A DNA stretch of 64,000 nt from PALSA-1003 sp963741315. GTDB taxonomy: Bacteria; Pseudomonadota; Gammaproteobacteria; Burkholderiales; Casimicrobiaceae. Below, piece by piece: positions 1-8,006 of the stretch (position 1 is the first letter of the stretch; each line of letters begins with the position of its first letter). The stretch covers positions 1 to 64,000 of the forward strand of contig CAVUHK010000006.1 in assembly GCA_963741315.1 (NCBI GenBank), read 5' to 3'. Under the pieces are notes generated by a model, which made no database searches, was not told where the DNA came from, and worked only from the letters and a program-made list of their open reading frames with translations. The position numbers and the translations under genes are program-made.

Positions 1-2265
1 GAGATTGGCGCCCCAATAAGCGCGGTGTTCCCAGGTACCGTTGTTCCACTGCAGCGTGACTTCGCTGGGCGGATTGACCGGATCGAGGTAGACGTACGTG
101 TATAGAGTGTCGCCGGTGCTGACGGACAGGGTGGTCGTGGCGTCATAGAAGTAATGCTGGTGGACGCCGGAGAGCAGCGCCGACTGGTGCGCGAGCGCAC
201 CGGAGAACGGTGCGGGGCTGCTGCTCACCCAGGTCCAGCCCTCAGCGGTGCCGGTTTGCGTCGCTCCTGCGGGGACGACGTCGTCGAACCAGATGACGTC
301 GGTGCTGGCATTGACTCCTTGCGATAGTGCAGGGGCGTTGAACGAAGCCTGGTTGGCGGCGTCGCCGGAATAGGTGGCGACGATGCTGTGGTTGCCGACG
401 GCGAGTGTGTTGCTGCTGCACGTTGCGGTCTTGGTGTTGCCCGAGCCGCCGCTGAAGGCGACGCTGCTGCACAACGGGCTGCCGTCGGCAGTGAAGCTGA
501 CCGTGCCGGTGGGTGCGCTGCCGTTCACCGTTGCCGTGAACGTCACGCTCGCGCCGGACGCCGAAGGATTGGGCGAAGCACTCACGGTGGTCGTCGTAGG
601 GCTCTTGGTACCGCCCATGGCGACGGTCACGGTCAACAGACCGGACGAACCAGGGGTCGCGCTGTTGACGCTGATGGTGACGCCGGTGCTGTTGTCGACA
701 TAAGCGGGTGCGGTGGCAAGCAGCGTGGCGTTGTCGAAATTGCCGTCGCCCGGAGTCAGATCGAGCAGTTCGGTGTCATCGGAACCGCCGGTTGATTCAA
801 ACGGCGACTGCACGCGAATTTGTGCGCCCAGGTTGGGCAGTGTCGAAAGCGGGCTGTCGAAACCGATCGGCTGGCGAAACTCGACCCAGTACGTGCGGTT
901 CGGGTTGCTGGTCGGGATCTTCACTGCATATGTCGACTGTCCACCGACTTCCAGTGGCGAGAGCTGGTATGTCTGGGTGCCCGAGGTGTGCGTCTTGACG
1001 GAGGTGCCCGGAATCCAGTTCAACCGTTGCTTCTGCATCGCGTTGTAGTGCATCTGGCGGTAGTTGCCCATGATGTCGAACGGATCGCCGTATTCGGAGA
1101 CGCCACAGCCGGGTCCGATCACCAGCGACCCGCAACCGACACTGCCCGCGTGCCACAAGCCGAAGTTGTGACCCAGTTCATGCCCGTAGACCCACAGTCC
1201 GTTGGCGTTCGCGCTCCACGCAAGGCCGATGCCGACGTACGCCAATCCCGCCCATCCGCATCCATTGTTGCCTGGCAGGACGTAATACTTGTTGTCATAG
1301 CTGCTTATGTTGTAGCCGGCCGCGGTTGCGGCGGCGTCGGCGAGCGTGCCCATTTGCGCCCAGCCGCAATCGCCGCTCGACGGTCCAGGCGTTGCAGCGC
1401 GTCCGTTCAACCAGCCTCCGGGCAGCGTATTCTGGTTTGTCGTGCATCCCGGAAGCATCGACGCCGAGGAACACGCCACCGTGATATTGAGCTGCTGGTT
1501 GCCAAATGAAGTTTCGACAACAAATGGCGCGACCCGCGTCTGGAATTCGGTGTTGATCTGATCTGGCGTAAAGCTGTCCGCGGGCGAATCGGAAAACTTG
1601 ATCGGCAGCACCAGCACCTTGTTGGTGATCGATTGCGGAGTGACATCGGTGGAGCGCAGTGGCGCCAATCCAACGATGGAAATCGCAGTCGTATCGAGCG
1701 AGGTCGCATCGGCGGAAAGCGTTCCCGAGGCGATGATTCTCATTCCGGGCTCGAGCGTGTTGGCGATCACCGCGACGTTGAGCCGGGTCGTGCGGCCGTC
1801 CGCGGACGCGATGGCCAATCCGTATTCGCCGCGCCCAAGTTCGAAGTAATCGATGTGGAACATGCGCAGCGTTCCCTGCAGCTGTGTCGGGCTGCCTTGC
1901 GCAGTCACCTTGCCGTTGCCGGTAGCGCCCGTCCTTGCGAAGCTGCTGACCCGCATGACGTCGCCATTGAGCGTGCCCGTTGCCGAGATGCGCTCGCCCT
2001 TGGCAAGCGTGTCGAAGTTCGCCCCGGTGATCGCGACGCTGTGCCCATCGTCCATGCGCAGGCCCAGGTAGCGAAGCGTGACTCCGGTGACCTGGTTGTC
2101 GACGGTCAGTTCGGTGACGGTGCCTGTTGCGGTAGCGGTTGTGGTTTCGGTCGCAGTCGCAGTCGCGGGGCGGGTATCGTGGGCCGTTGCGGGAAGCGTC
2201 GCCAGGGCCAGCAAGAGCGAAGCAACAACGATGGTGAATTTGTAATGCGCAGTTGTGGTGGACAT
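1..2265 (-). CDS. Secreted zinc metalloprotease, M11/gametolysin-like, with Ig-like domain (partial at left edge)
   Basis: The gene starts at ATG 2265 and runs off the left edge; 755 residues are visible with no stop. The N-terminus is a signal peptide (hydrophobic IVVASLLLALATLPATA, cleavage near residue 29). A metzincin zinc site HELGHNFGLWH lies at residues 362-372 (His362, Glu363, His366, His372) and the Met-turn DIMGN follows with Met399, which is the arrangement of peptidase family M11. After about residue 510 there is a beta-rich segment resembling a bacterial Ig-like repeat (from SPTTTTVSASPNPSASG), then a further extracellular domain cut by the window edge. It probably degrades proteins outside the cell or in the periplasm; the substrate is unknown. 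The next gene upstream on the same strand is another secreted protease. The family call is solid, the subfamily less so. Confidence 0.85.
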   Translation of the reverse strand, partial: MSTTTAHYKFTIVVASLLLALATLPATAHDTRPATATATETTTATATGTVTELTVDNQVTGVTLRYLGLRMDDGHSVAITGANFDTLAKGERISATGTLNGDVMRVSSFARTGATGNGKVTAQGSPTQLQGTLRMFHIDYFELGRGEYGLAIASADGRTTRLNVAVIANTLEPGMRIIASGTLSADATSLDTTAISIVGLAPLRSTDVTPQSITNKVLVLPIKFSDSPADSFTPDQINTEFQTRVAPFVVETSFGNQQLNITVACSSASMLPGCTTNQNTLPGGWLNGRAATPGPSSGDCGWAQMGTLADAAATAAGYNISSYDNKYYVLPGNNGCGWAGLAYVGIGLAWSANANGLWVYGHELGHNFGLWHAGSVGCGSLVIGPGCGVSEYGDPFDIMGNYRQMHYNAMQKQRLNWIPGTSVKTHTSGTQTYQLSPLEVGGQSTYAVKIPTSNPNRTYWVEFRQPIGFDSPLSTLPNLGAQIRVQSPFESTGGSDDTELLDLTPGDGNFDNATLLATAPAYVDNSTGVTISVNSATPGSSGLLTVTVAMGGTKSPTTTTVSASPNPSASGASVTFTATVNGSAPTGTVSFTADGSPLCSSVAFSGGSGNTKTATCSSNTLAVGNHSIVATYSGDAANQASFNAPALSQGVNASTDVIWFDDVVPAGATQTGTAEGWTWVSSSPAPFSGALAHQSALLSGVHQHYFYDATTTLSVSTGDTLYTYVYLDPVNPPSEVTLQWNNGTWEHRAYWGANL

Positions 2266-2387
2266 CAGCTTCCGTTTGACTGGTCAATGGGCGCCCGCTG
2301 ACGCCTGTGCGTCGTCCATCGACGCACCGCTTCTATGCTAATGGCATATTGCTTCCATGCCAAGCAAGACTGCGGGAGCAGGGGTCT

Positions 2388-2411
2388 AAAAAAACCGCGA
2401 GGCACTCGGGG
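2388..2411 (-). terminator. Possible intrinsic terminator after the S8 protease gene
   Basis: On the minus strand CCGAG-TGC-CTCG(C)GG can form a short stem with one bulged base and is followed directly by TTTTTTT. It lies about 180 bases past the S8 stop codon and about 120 bases before the M11 start, so it could end the S8 transcript. The stem is short, so confidence is modest. Confidence 0.35.
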
Positions 2412-2527
2412 AATACCCGGGAATCGAACGCAACGGGGGAGTTGCGGAAGACTCGCAAGCTTGGGGCAAGTTGCCCAAGCCGCGCTTTAGTGCTTGCGAA
2501 TTAATATCAGCTTTCGACGCTAAATTC

Positions 2528-2550
2528 GTTGGCGGCCAGTGGTCGCCAAC
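2528..2550. repeat. Perfect 7-bp inverted repeat beyond the S8 stop
   Basis: GTTGGCG at 2528-2534 is matched by CGCCAAC at 2544-2550 around a 9-base loop, in which CCA and TGG can also pair. No T-run follows on either strand. It may be an RNA-stabilising 3' hairpin for the S8 mRNA or a protein-binding palindrome; the sequence does not decide between them. Confidence 0.4.
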
Positions 2551-2588
2551 ACCCGGTTACGACGTGCATTGTAGCATACCGTCCGCTG

Positions 2589-4742
2589 TCAGAACGCGAA
2601 CGGTGAGCAGAACGCGACGCCCTCGGGGCCGGTGCCGTTGCGGGCCCATTGCTTGTTGGCCATCTCGCGACGCACCGTCAGGTCGATGGTGTGGCGCATG
2701 TTGGCATCGTTGCGATTGTTGAAGAAGCGGTACACGGGCAGGAAGCCGCCGAGGCACTTGCCGCTGGCATCGGCGGGCAGCACCCAGAAAATGGCCGGGT
2801 TCTCCAGGTTCCAGACACCCGGATACGTGTTTGCAATGAACGAACACTCGGCGTCGCTGGCCGTGTAGATGTTCGAATTCACCAGCGGCGACGCGTTGTA
2901 GAAGCTGCATATGGCTTGCAGCGGCGGCGTGCCGGGTGGCGCCCTGTTGGCACCGCTCCACGCATAGAAGACTTCGCCGGTGCGCTGGAAGACGCCCGAA
3001 TTGTCCAGGAACGCCTGCGCGCCCGGATCGGCCGTCATCAGGTAGTGATCTAGATCGGCGCGGTAGTACTCGACGACCGCCACTGTTCCCGGCGGCGCGT
3101 TCTGGCTGGCATTTCGGGTGTTCTGCAGCGCCAGCAATACGTCGAGGATCCCCGAACCGCACACGTTTGGCTGCAGACAAACCGCACCTTCCGGAAACTT
3201 GCGCGCGGTCACGGTGATGATGCCTAGCACCTGTCCCGGCGTCAGGTTGGCGTTGCGCGCCAGCATCAGCGAGACCGCGCCGGCGACGTGCGGCGCGGCG
3301 AAGCTGGTGCCGATGCCAAGTGCGTAGGCAGGCTGAAGCGGAACCGTCGTGCCGGTATTGGACAGCGACAGGATCCAGTCGTTGATGTTGCCGTCGCCAC
3401 CCGGCGCCGAGACATCGACTCGCCGCCCGAAATTCGAATAGCTGGCGCGATCGCCTTGGCGCGTCGATGCGGCGACGGTGATCACACCCGCGCAATTGGC
3501 CGGCGCCGAAAGCTCGGTGTCGGCGGACTCGTTGCCGGCTGCGACGACCACGACCGTGCCCTGGGCGAGCGCGGTGTCGATCGCGTCCTGCATCGATTGC
3601 GGGCACGCCGTCGCGCCGCCGATGCTCATGTTGATCACGCGCGCCGGGGTGAGATTGGGCGGTGCGCCCGTTACCGGCACGCCTGCTGCCCACATCACGC
3701 CGGCAACGATGTCGCTGAAATCGCCGCCACAGCGGCCCAGCACGCGCACTGGCAGGATCTTGGCGTTCCAGTTCACGCCTGCCATGCCGGCTGCATTGTT
3801 GGTATTGGCGGCGATGATGCCGCTGACGAAGGTGCCGTGCCACGAGCTGCCCTCCGCGGGCGAACCGGGATAACACTGGCTGTCGTCGGTCCAGTCGCCC
3901 GGATCGGACGGATCGGGGTCGCGGTTGTTGCCGTCGTTGGCGATGCTGGGATCGCCAATGAAGTCATAGCCGGCGAGCACTCGGCCGGCAAGTTCGGGGT
4001 GCACGGTGATGCCGGTATCGACGACGGCGACCACCGTCGAGGCGTTGCCGGTGGTCAGGTTCCAGCCGTTCTGCGCATTGACTCCGCCCACCGGATCGAA
4101 CAGCGCCCACTGCTGCCCGTATCTCGGATCGTTGGGCACGACCTTGGCGGATACGCGGCGCACCGGGTCGGCGTAGCGAACGGCGGGATCGGTTTGCAGT
4201 TGCGTCGCAATCGCTGCCAGCTGCGCATCGGGAATCGCATCGGCGACGCTTAGTTGCCAGATCGCTCCGATTTGGCGATCGACTGTGAGCGGCTGTCCGG
4301 CCAGCGCGGAAAAGCGCGGCAGCAGCACCGACCAGTCCGGCACCGGGTCGCCGGTCAAACGCACCAGGAGCTTCCGGCCAGGAGGATTGGAGTCGCTCGC
4401 GGCGTCTCTGCTCTGCACGCGCTCGGTCGGGGCGAGGATGCTCTCGGCCCAGAGCACGCTGCGATCGTTGCGCAGACGCGCGAGCACCGCGTCGGCATCG
4501 GCGGATGCCAGTGGAGTCGCGAGCGCGAATTCGAATGCGCCGGTCCGCGTCGTCGCGGTGAGCGCCAGCGGTACCTGTGCGATCGTCTGCAGCTGTGCAA
4601 GCAGCGCGTCCGCGGTTTGTCCGGCGCTGGCATTCGGATGCGCCATCACGCGGATGCGAGCGACCGTTTGCGCGGATGCGAGCGGGGCCAGTGCGCCCAG
4701 CAGCACACAAAGCATGAGTTGGCGTCGAAAACGATGCAACAT
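2589..4742 (-). CDS. Secreted S8 subtilisin-like serine protease with C-terminal DUF5648-like domain
   Basis: 717 residues. A signal peptide (residues 1-24, ending LASA) is followed by a propeptide-like region to about 200, then a peptidase S8 domain. The catalytic triad is readable: Asp242 (VVDTG), His302 (SSWHGTFVSG) and Ser480 (GTSFAAPHVAG), with oxyanion Asn404 in AAGNES. The C-terminus (about 556-717) has the repeating pattern EYYRADLDHYLMT / CSFYNAS / PVYRFFNNRNDANMRHT, which resembles the DUF5648 repeat found on many secreted betaproteobacterial proteins and may mediate surface attachment (inference). A GGGAG ribosome site precedes the ATG. A palindrome sits in the promoter. The protein is probably exported and self-processed. 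Confidence 0.93.
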   Translation of the reverse strand: MLHRFRRQLMLCVLLGALAPLASAQTVARIRVMAHPNASAGQTADALLAQLQTIAQVPLALTATTRTGAFEFALATPLASADADAVLARLRNDRSVLWAESILAPTERVQSRDAASDSNPPGRKLLVRLTGDPVPDWSVLLPRFSALAGQPLTVDRQIGAIWQLSVADAIPDAQLAAIATQLQTDPAVRYADPVRRVSAKVVPNDPRYGQQWALFDPVGGVNAQNGWNLTTGNASTVVAVVDTGITVHPELAGRVLAGYDFIGDPSIANDGNNRDPDPSDPGDWTDDSQCYPGSPAEGSSWHGTFVSGIIAANTNNAAGMAGVNWNAKILPVRVLGRCGGDFSDIVAGVMWAAGVPVTGAPPNLTPARVINMSIGGATACPQSMQDAIDTALAQGTVVVVAAGNESADTELSAPANCAGVITVAASTRQGDRASYSNFGRRVDVSAPGGDGNINDWILSLSNTGTTVPLQPAYALGIGTSFAAPHVAGAVSLMLARNANLTPGQVLGIITVTARKFPEGAVCLQPNVCGSGILDVLLALQNTRNASQNAPPGTVAVVEYYRADLDHYLMTADPGAQAFLDNSGVFQRTGEVFYAWSGANRAPPGTPPLQAICSFYNASPLVNSNIYTASDAECSFIANTYPGVWNLENPAIFWVLPADASGKCLGGFLPVYRFFNNRNDANMRHTIDLTVRREMANKQWARNGTGPEGVAFCSPFAF

Positions 4743-4807
4743 GGAAATCTCCCGTTGACGACCGCGCCGGCTGCGCCTCGCTACGCCACCGGGCCATCGA
4801 GCGAACT

Positions 4808-4836
4808 ATCGTACACAATGACAATGGAATTGTCAT
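4808..4836 (-). promoter_or_regulatory. Candidate promoter with embedded palindromic operator for the S8 protease
   Basis: On the minus strand ATGACA (4836-4831) and TACGAT (4813-4808) are separated by exactly 17 bases and resemble sigma-70 -35 and -10 boxes. A perfect palindrome with 8-bp arms, ATGACAAT-GGA-ATTGTCAT on the plus strand (4818-4836), overlaps the -35 box and most of the spacer. That is where a repressor dimer would block RNA polymerase. The regulator is not identified. The start codon is 66 bases downstream of the -10. Confidence 0.5.
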
Positions 4837-4933
4837 GCCGGTTGCACCGCAAAATCAGCCGCTTGCGCCGAAGCGTCGCATTTACGGGCGCAAGAGGGGT
4901 TTGGCGCCACCCGCGCCGGGACCCGTTCCGGGG

Positions 4934-5755
4934 TCAGCTTTTGCCTGGTGGCCGACTTTTGAGCTTGCCTTGATACGGGGCCAGCAGTTTGACCATTTGG
5001 GCGAATATCCGCGGATTCCCCGCCACCACCTGTCCGCTGTACAGATAGTCGCCGTCTCCGGCGAGGTCGCCGACCAGCCCGCCGGCCTCCAGAATCAGCA
5101 GGCTTCCCGCGGCGACGTCCCACGGATTGAGCCCGACCTCGAAAAAGCCGTCGGTGTAACCTGCGGCAACGTAGGCCAGGTCCAGCGCCGCCGCGCCGGG
5201 ACGCCGCAGGCCGGCGGTCGCCGCCATCATGTCGCGCATCATCTTCACGTAGTTGTCGAGATCGGCACCATCGCGAAACGGAAAGCCGGTGCCGATGAGA
5301 CCATCCTTGAGGTGCTGGCGTTTGGACACGCGCATGCGATGGTCGTTGATGAATGCGCCGCGGCCGCGCGTCGCGGTGAACAGGTCGTTGTGCACCGGGT
5401 CGTAGATCACGCCCTGCGTGACCTGCCCCTTGTGCTGGAGAGCGATCGACACGCAGTACTGCGGAAAGCCGTGCAGGAAGTTGGTGGTGCCGTCGAGCGG
5501 GTCGATGATCCACACGTTCTCGGCCGCGGCATTGGCGCCTTTGGCGGTGCCTTCCTCTGCTAAGATCGCGTGATCGGGATAGGTCGCGTGGATGGTGTCG
5601 ACTATCGCGGCTTCGGCGGCGCGATCGATTTCGCTGACGAAATCCTTGGGGCCCTTGGCGGTGATGGTCAGGCGATCGAGATCGCGGGCGCCGCGATTGA
5701 TGATACTGCCGGCGCGGCGCGCGGCCTTGACCGCAATAGTGAGCATCGGGTGCAT
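4934..5755 (-). CDS. suhB: Inositol-1-monophosphatase family protein SuhB
   Basis: 273 residues, the usual length for the family. The metal-binding motifs are present: Glu67-Glu68 (LAEEG), DPLDGT at 85-90 (Asp85 and Asp88) and a C-terminal WDVAAG containing the last metal-ligand Asp. The enzyme hydrolyses inositol 1-phosphate using Mg2+; in enteric bacteria SuhB also joins the ribosomal RNA antitermination complex. It is transcribed divergently from trmJ, an arrangement I recall as common in betaproteobacteria. The start ATG 5755 gives MHPMLTIAVKAAR, matching SuhB N-termini. Confidence 0.95.
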   Translation of the reverse strand: MHPMLTIAVKAARRAGSIINRGARDLDRLTITAKGPKDFVSEIDRAAEAAIVDTIHATYPDHAILAEEGTAKGANAAAENVWIIDPLDGTTNFLHGFPQYCVSIALQHKGQVTQGVIYDPVHNDLFTATRGRGAFINDHRMRVSKRQHLKDGLIGTGFPFRDGADLDNYVKMMRDMMAATAGLRRPGAAALDLAYVAAGYTDGFFEVGLNPWDVAAGSLLILEAGGLVGDLAGDGDYLYSGQVVAGNPRIFAQMVKLLAPYQGKLKSRPPGKS

Positions 5756-5856
5756 GACGAGACCTCTGACGGGAGCCCGCGGCCATCACGCGGCGCGTGA
5801 CGCCCGCTGTCGAACGCTCCTTCTGCCGCGCATTCTACCTGCTACGGACGGCCGGA

Positions 5857-6601
5857 ATGACCACACCGCTTGATCGCGTCCGCATCGTCCTGTGCGCGAC
5901 GAGCCATCCGGGCAACGTCGGCGCGACCGCGCGTGCGATGCTGGCGATGGGACTGTCGCGGCTGGTCCTGGTCAATCCGCAGCGATTTCCCGATGCCGAA
6001 GCCGACGCGCTCGCGTCCGGAGCGACGGCAGTGTTGCGCAATGCCGAAGTCGTCACGACGCTCGATGCCGCGCTCGACCGGTGCGATGCTCGCCATCGGA
6101 TTTTCGGCGCGTCCGCGCGAATTCGCCGGCGCCGTGCTGCCGGTGCGCGCCGCCGCCGCAGAGGCCTTGCGTTACGCGCAGGCGGGTGAGGTCGCGCTGG
6201 TGTTCGGACACGAAATGTCGGGGCTGTCGAACGACGAACTGGCGCGCTGCCAGATCGTCGCGACCATACCCACCGACCCGGACTTCGCATCGCTCAATCT
6301 CGCCGCTGCGGTGCAGGTCGCGGCCTACGAACTGCGGCTCGCTGCGTTTGACGGCACCGTGTGGCAGGCGCCCGCCTTCGAGCCGGCCACGCAGGACGAA
6401 ATCGCGCAGCTCTTTACGCACGGCGAACGCACGCTGATCTCGCTGGCTTTCCTGCGACCCGCGCATCCCAAGCGGCTCTTGCCGCGACTTCGCCGCCTGT
6501 TCGCGCGGGCGAGGCTCGAAAAGGAGGAGGTCAACATCCTGCGCGGCATCCTGGCGCGGATCGACGAGCGGCTGGGCCAGGGAGAGCGGGGCGGCAAATA
6601 G
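5857..6601 (+). pseudogene. trmJ: tRNA (cytidine/uridine-2'-O-)-methyltransferase TrmJ, frame broken by one extra base
   Basis: SpoU/TrmH-family SPOUT methyltransferase that 2'-O-methylates position 32 of tRNAs. The first part (from ATG 5857) reads RIVLCATSHPGNVGATARAM through LDAALDRC. The rest, MLAIGFSARPREF then ALVFGHEMSGLSNDE and a C-terminal INILRGI-like segment, is in another frame. The switch falls at about 6085, where TGC-G-ATG has one base too many. Removing it gives 247 residues, against about 246 for E. coli TrmJ, with all motifs in register. No slippery heptamer is present, so programmed shifting is unlikely. Either a recent frameshift or, more likely, a sequence error. It is followed by cysE. 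Confidence 0.88.
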
Positions 6602-6653
6602 CGGGCAAGGGCCAATACTTGAGTGTTTCGCTCGGATATGGGAAAATCACGCT

Positions 6654-7409
6654 ATGTTCGATCGATTGCGTGAAGACATTGCCGTCGTGTTCGAGCGCGA
6701 CCCCGCGGCGCGCTCGACCTGGGAAGTGCTTACCTGCTACCCGGGGCTGCATGCGCTCGTCTGGCACCGGCTGGTGACCAACCGCCTTTGGCGCTTCGGC
6801 GCGCGCTGGCTGGCACGCTGGCTGGCGCACTGGAGTCGCTGGCTCACCGGCATCGAGATCCACCCGGGCGCCAATATCGGCCGGCGTGTGTTCATCGACC
6901 ACGGCATGGGCATCGTCGTCGGCGAAACCGCCGAAATCGGCGATGACTGCACGCTTTATCACGGCGTCACGCTCGGCGGAACGTCCTGGAACAAGGGTAA
7001 GCGCCACCCGACGCTGGGCCGCGCGGTGGTGGTCGGCGCCGGTGCCAAGATCCTCGGGCCGCTGCTGATCGGCGATGGCGCCAAGGTTGGCTCCAACGCG
7101 GTCGTGGTGCGGGATGTCCCGCCAGGAGCCACCGCGGTCGGCATTCCGGCGCGCATCGTCACCGGCGAGGATGCGGTCCGGCGCGAGGAAAAGGCGGCCA
7201 AGATCGGTTTCTCGGCCTACGGCATCAGCGCCGACATGAACGACCCGATGGTGCAGGCCATCCACGCCCTGCTCGATCACGCCGCCGAGGCCGACGAGCG
7301 TATGCAAAAGCTTATCGCCCTGATGCAGCAGGGGGGGGTCGACTGCGGCGACGCCAAGGCAACGGCAGACGGCTTCGATCCGGCCCAAATCAACAAGATG
7401 CTCGAGTGA
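6654..7409 (+). CDS. cysE: Serine O-acetyltransferase CysE
   Basis: 251 residues. It acetylates L-serine with acetyl-CoA to give O-acetylserine, the first committed step of cysteine synthesis, in the cytoplasm. The N-terminal helical part (REDIAVVFERDPAARST) is followed by hexapeptide repeats of a left-handed beta-helix (IHPGANIGRRVFIDHG, IGDDCTLYHGVTLGG, VVVGAGAKILGPLLIGD). The catalytic His/Asp region is within FIDHGMGIVVGE. The gene ends about 100 bases before iscR, an adjacency that links cysteine supply to sulfur mobilisation by IscS. Confidence 0.95.
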   Translation: MFDRLREDIAVVFERDPAARSTWEVLTCYPGLHALVWHRLVTNRLWRFGARWLARWLAHWSRWLTGIEIHPGANIGRRVFIDHGMGIVVGETAEIGDDCTLYHGVTLGGTSWNKGKRHPTLGRAVVVGAGAKILGPLLIGDGAKVGSNAVVVRDVPPGATAVGIPARIVTGEDAVRREEKAAKIGFSAYGISADMNDPMVQAIHALLDHAAEADERMQKLIALMQQGGVDCGDAKATADGFDPAQINKMLE

Positions 7410-7434
7410 AACCTCTGGGGAACCTTCCCGGCGT

Positions 7435-7467
7435 TTACTTGACTAAACTGGTCGGGAATTATAGAAT
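7435..7467 (+). promoter_or_regulatory. isc operon promoter overlapping a type-1 IscR binding site
   Basis: TTGACT (7439-7444) and TAGAAT (7462-7467) are spaced by 17 bases, a good sigma-70 promoter. The 25 bases 7435-7459 match the known type-1 IscR site pattern ATASYYGACTRWWWYAGTCRRSTAT closely: TTGACTA and TGGTCGGG are its two half-sites. The overlap with the -35 box implies repression by [2Fe-2S]-IscR, giving feedback on the operon as in E. coli. The IscR coding start is 45 bases after the -10. Confidence 0.8.
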
Positions 7468-7512
7468 TGGCCCTGGATTGAGGGGCAGCGCCCACGCCAA
7501 GGATAACCGGAC

Positions 7513-7989
7513 ATGAGACTGACGACCAAAGGCAGGTTCGCGGTGACCGCGATGATCGATGTGGCAATGCACAGTGGCAACGGCCCGGTGACGCTGGCCG
7601 GGGTGTCCGCTCGGCAGAAGATTTCGCTGTCCTATCTGGAGCAGCTGTTCGGCAAATTGCGCCGGCACGGCCTGGTCGAGAGCGTGCGCGGGCCCGGCGG
7701 CGGGTACAACCTGGCGCAGCCTGCCACCAGCCTTTCGGTCGCCGACATCATCCTCGCGGTCGACGAACCGATCGATGCAACGCAGTGCGGTGGCAAGGAA
7801 AATTGCCTGGACGACAAGCGCTGCATGACCCACGAACTGTGGGCGGCACTCAACGCGCACATCTTCAGCTTCCTGCGCTCGGTGACGCTCGAACAGCTTG
7901 TGCGTGCGCAGGACAAGACCGCGGTCAACGTGCTGCAGGACCATCGCGCGGCAACACCGCGCAAGTCCGAACCCACGCCCGTGGTCTGA
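7513..7989 (+). CDS. iscR: Fe-S cluster assembly transcriptional regulator IscR
   Basis: 158 residues, Rrf2 family. An N-terminal winged helix (MRLTTKGRFAVTAM, then KISLSYLEQLFGKLRRHGLV) carries the DNA-recognition helix. The cluster ligands Cys92, Cys98, Cys104 and His107 sit at the same positions as in E. coli IscR, so the protein should bind a [2Fe-2S] cluster. It is the first gene of the isc operon and likely represses its own promoter through the site at 7435-7459. iscS starts 17 bases downstream. Confidence 0.97.
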   Translation: MRLTTKGRFAVTAMIDVAMHSGNGPVTLAGVSARQKISLSYLEQLFGKLRRHGLVESVRGPGGGYNLAQPATSLSVADIILAVDEPIDATQCGGKENCLDDKRCMTHELWAALNAHIFSFLRSVTLEQLVRAQDKTAVNVLQDHRAATPRKSEPTPVV

Positions 7990-8006
7990 AACGCGGCCGA
8001 AACAAG

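Larger units (their letters stand above)
2266..2588. other. 323-bp intergenic region between the two secreted proteases
   Basis: No gene is apparent here. The stretch must hold the promoter and 5' leader of the M11 protease (minus strand), but I cannot pick a convincing -35/-10 pair. It contains an inverted repeat near the end of the S8 gene (2528-2550) and a small hairpin followed by seven T on the minus strand (2388-2411). The part around 2490-2530 is clearly more AT-rich than the neighbouring coding DNA. Confidence 0.6.

Noticed and set aside
6083..6088. Programmed ribosomal frameshifting in trmJ (and likewise hscA and pyrD)
   Set aside because: No slippery heptamer or stimulatory structure at any of the three sites, and these families are not known to use frameshifting.
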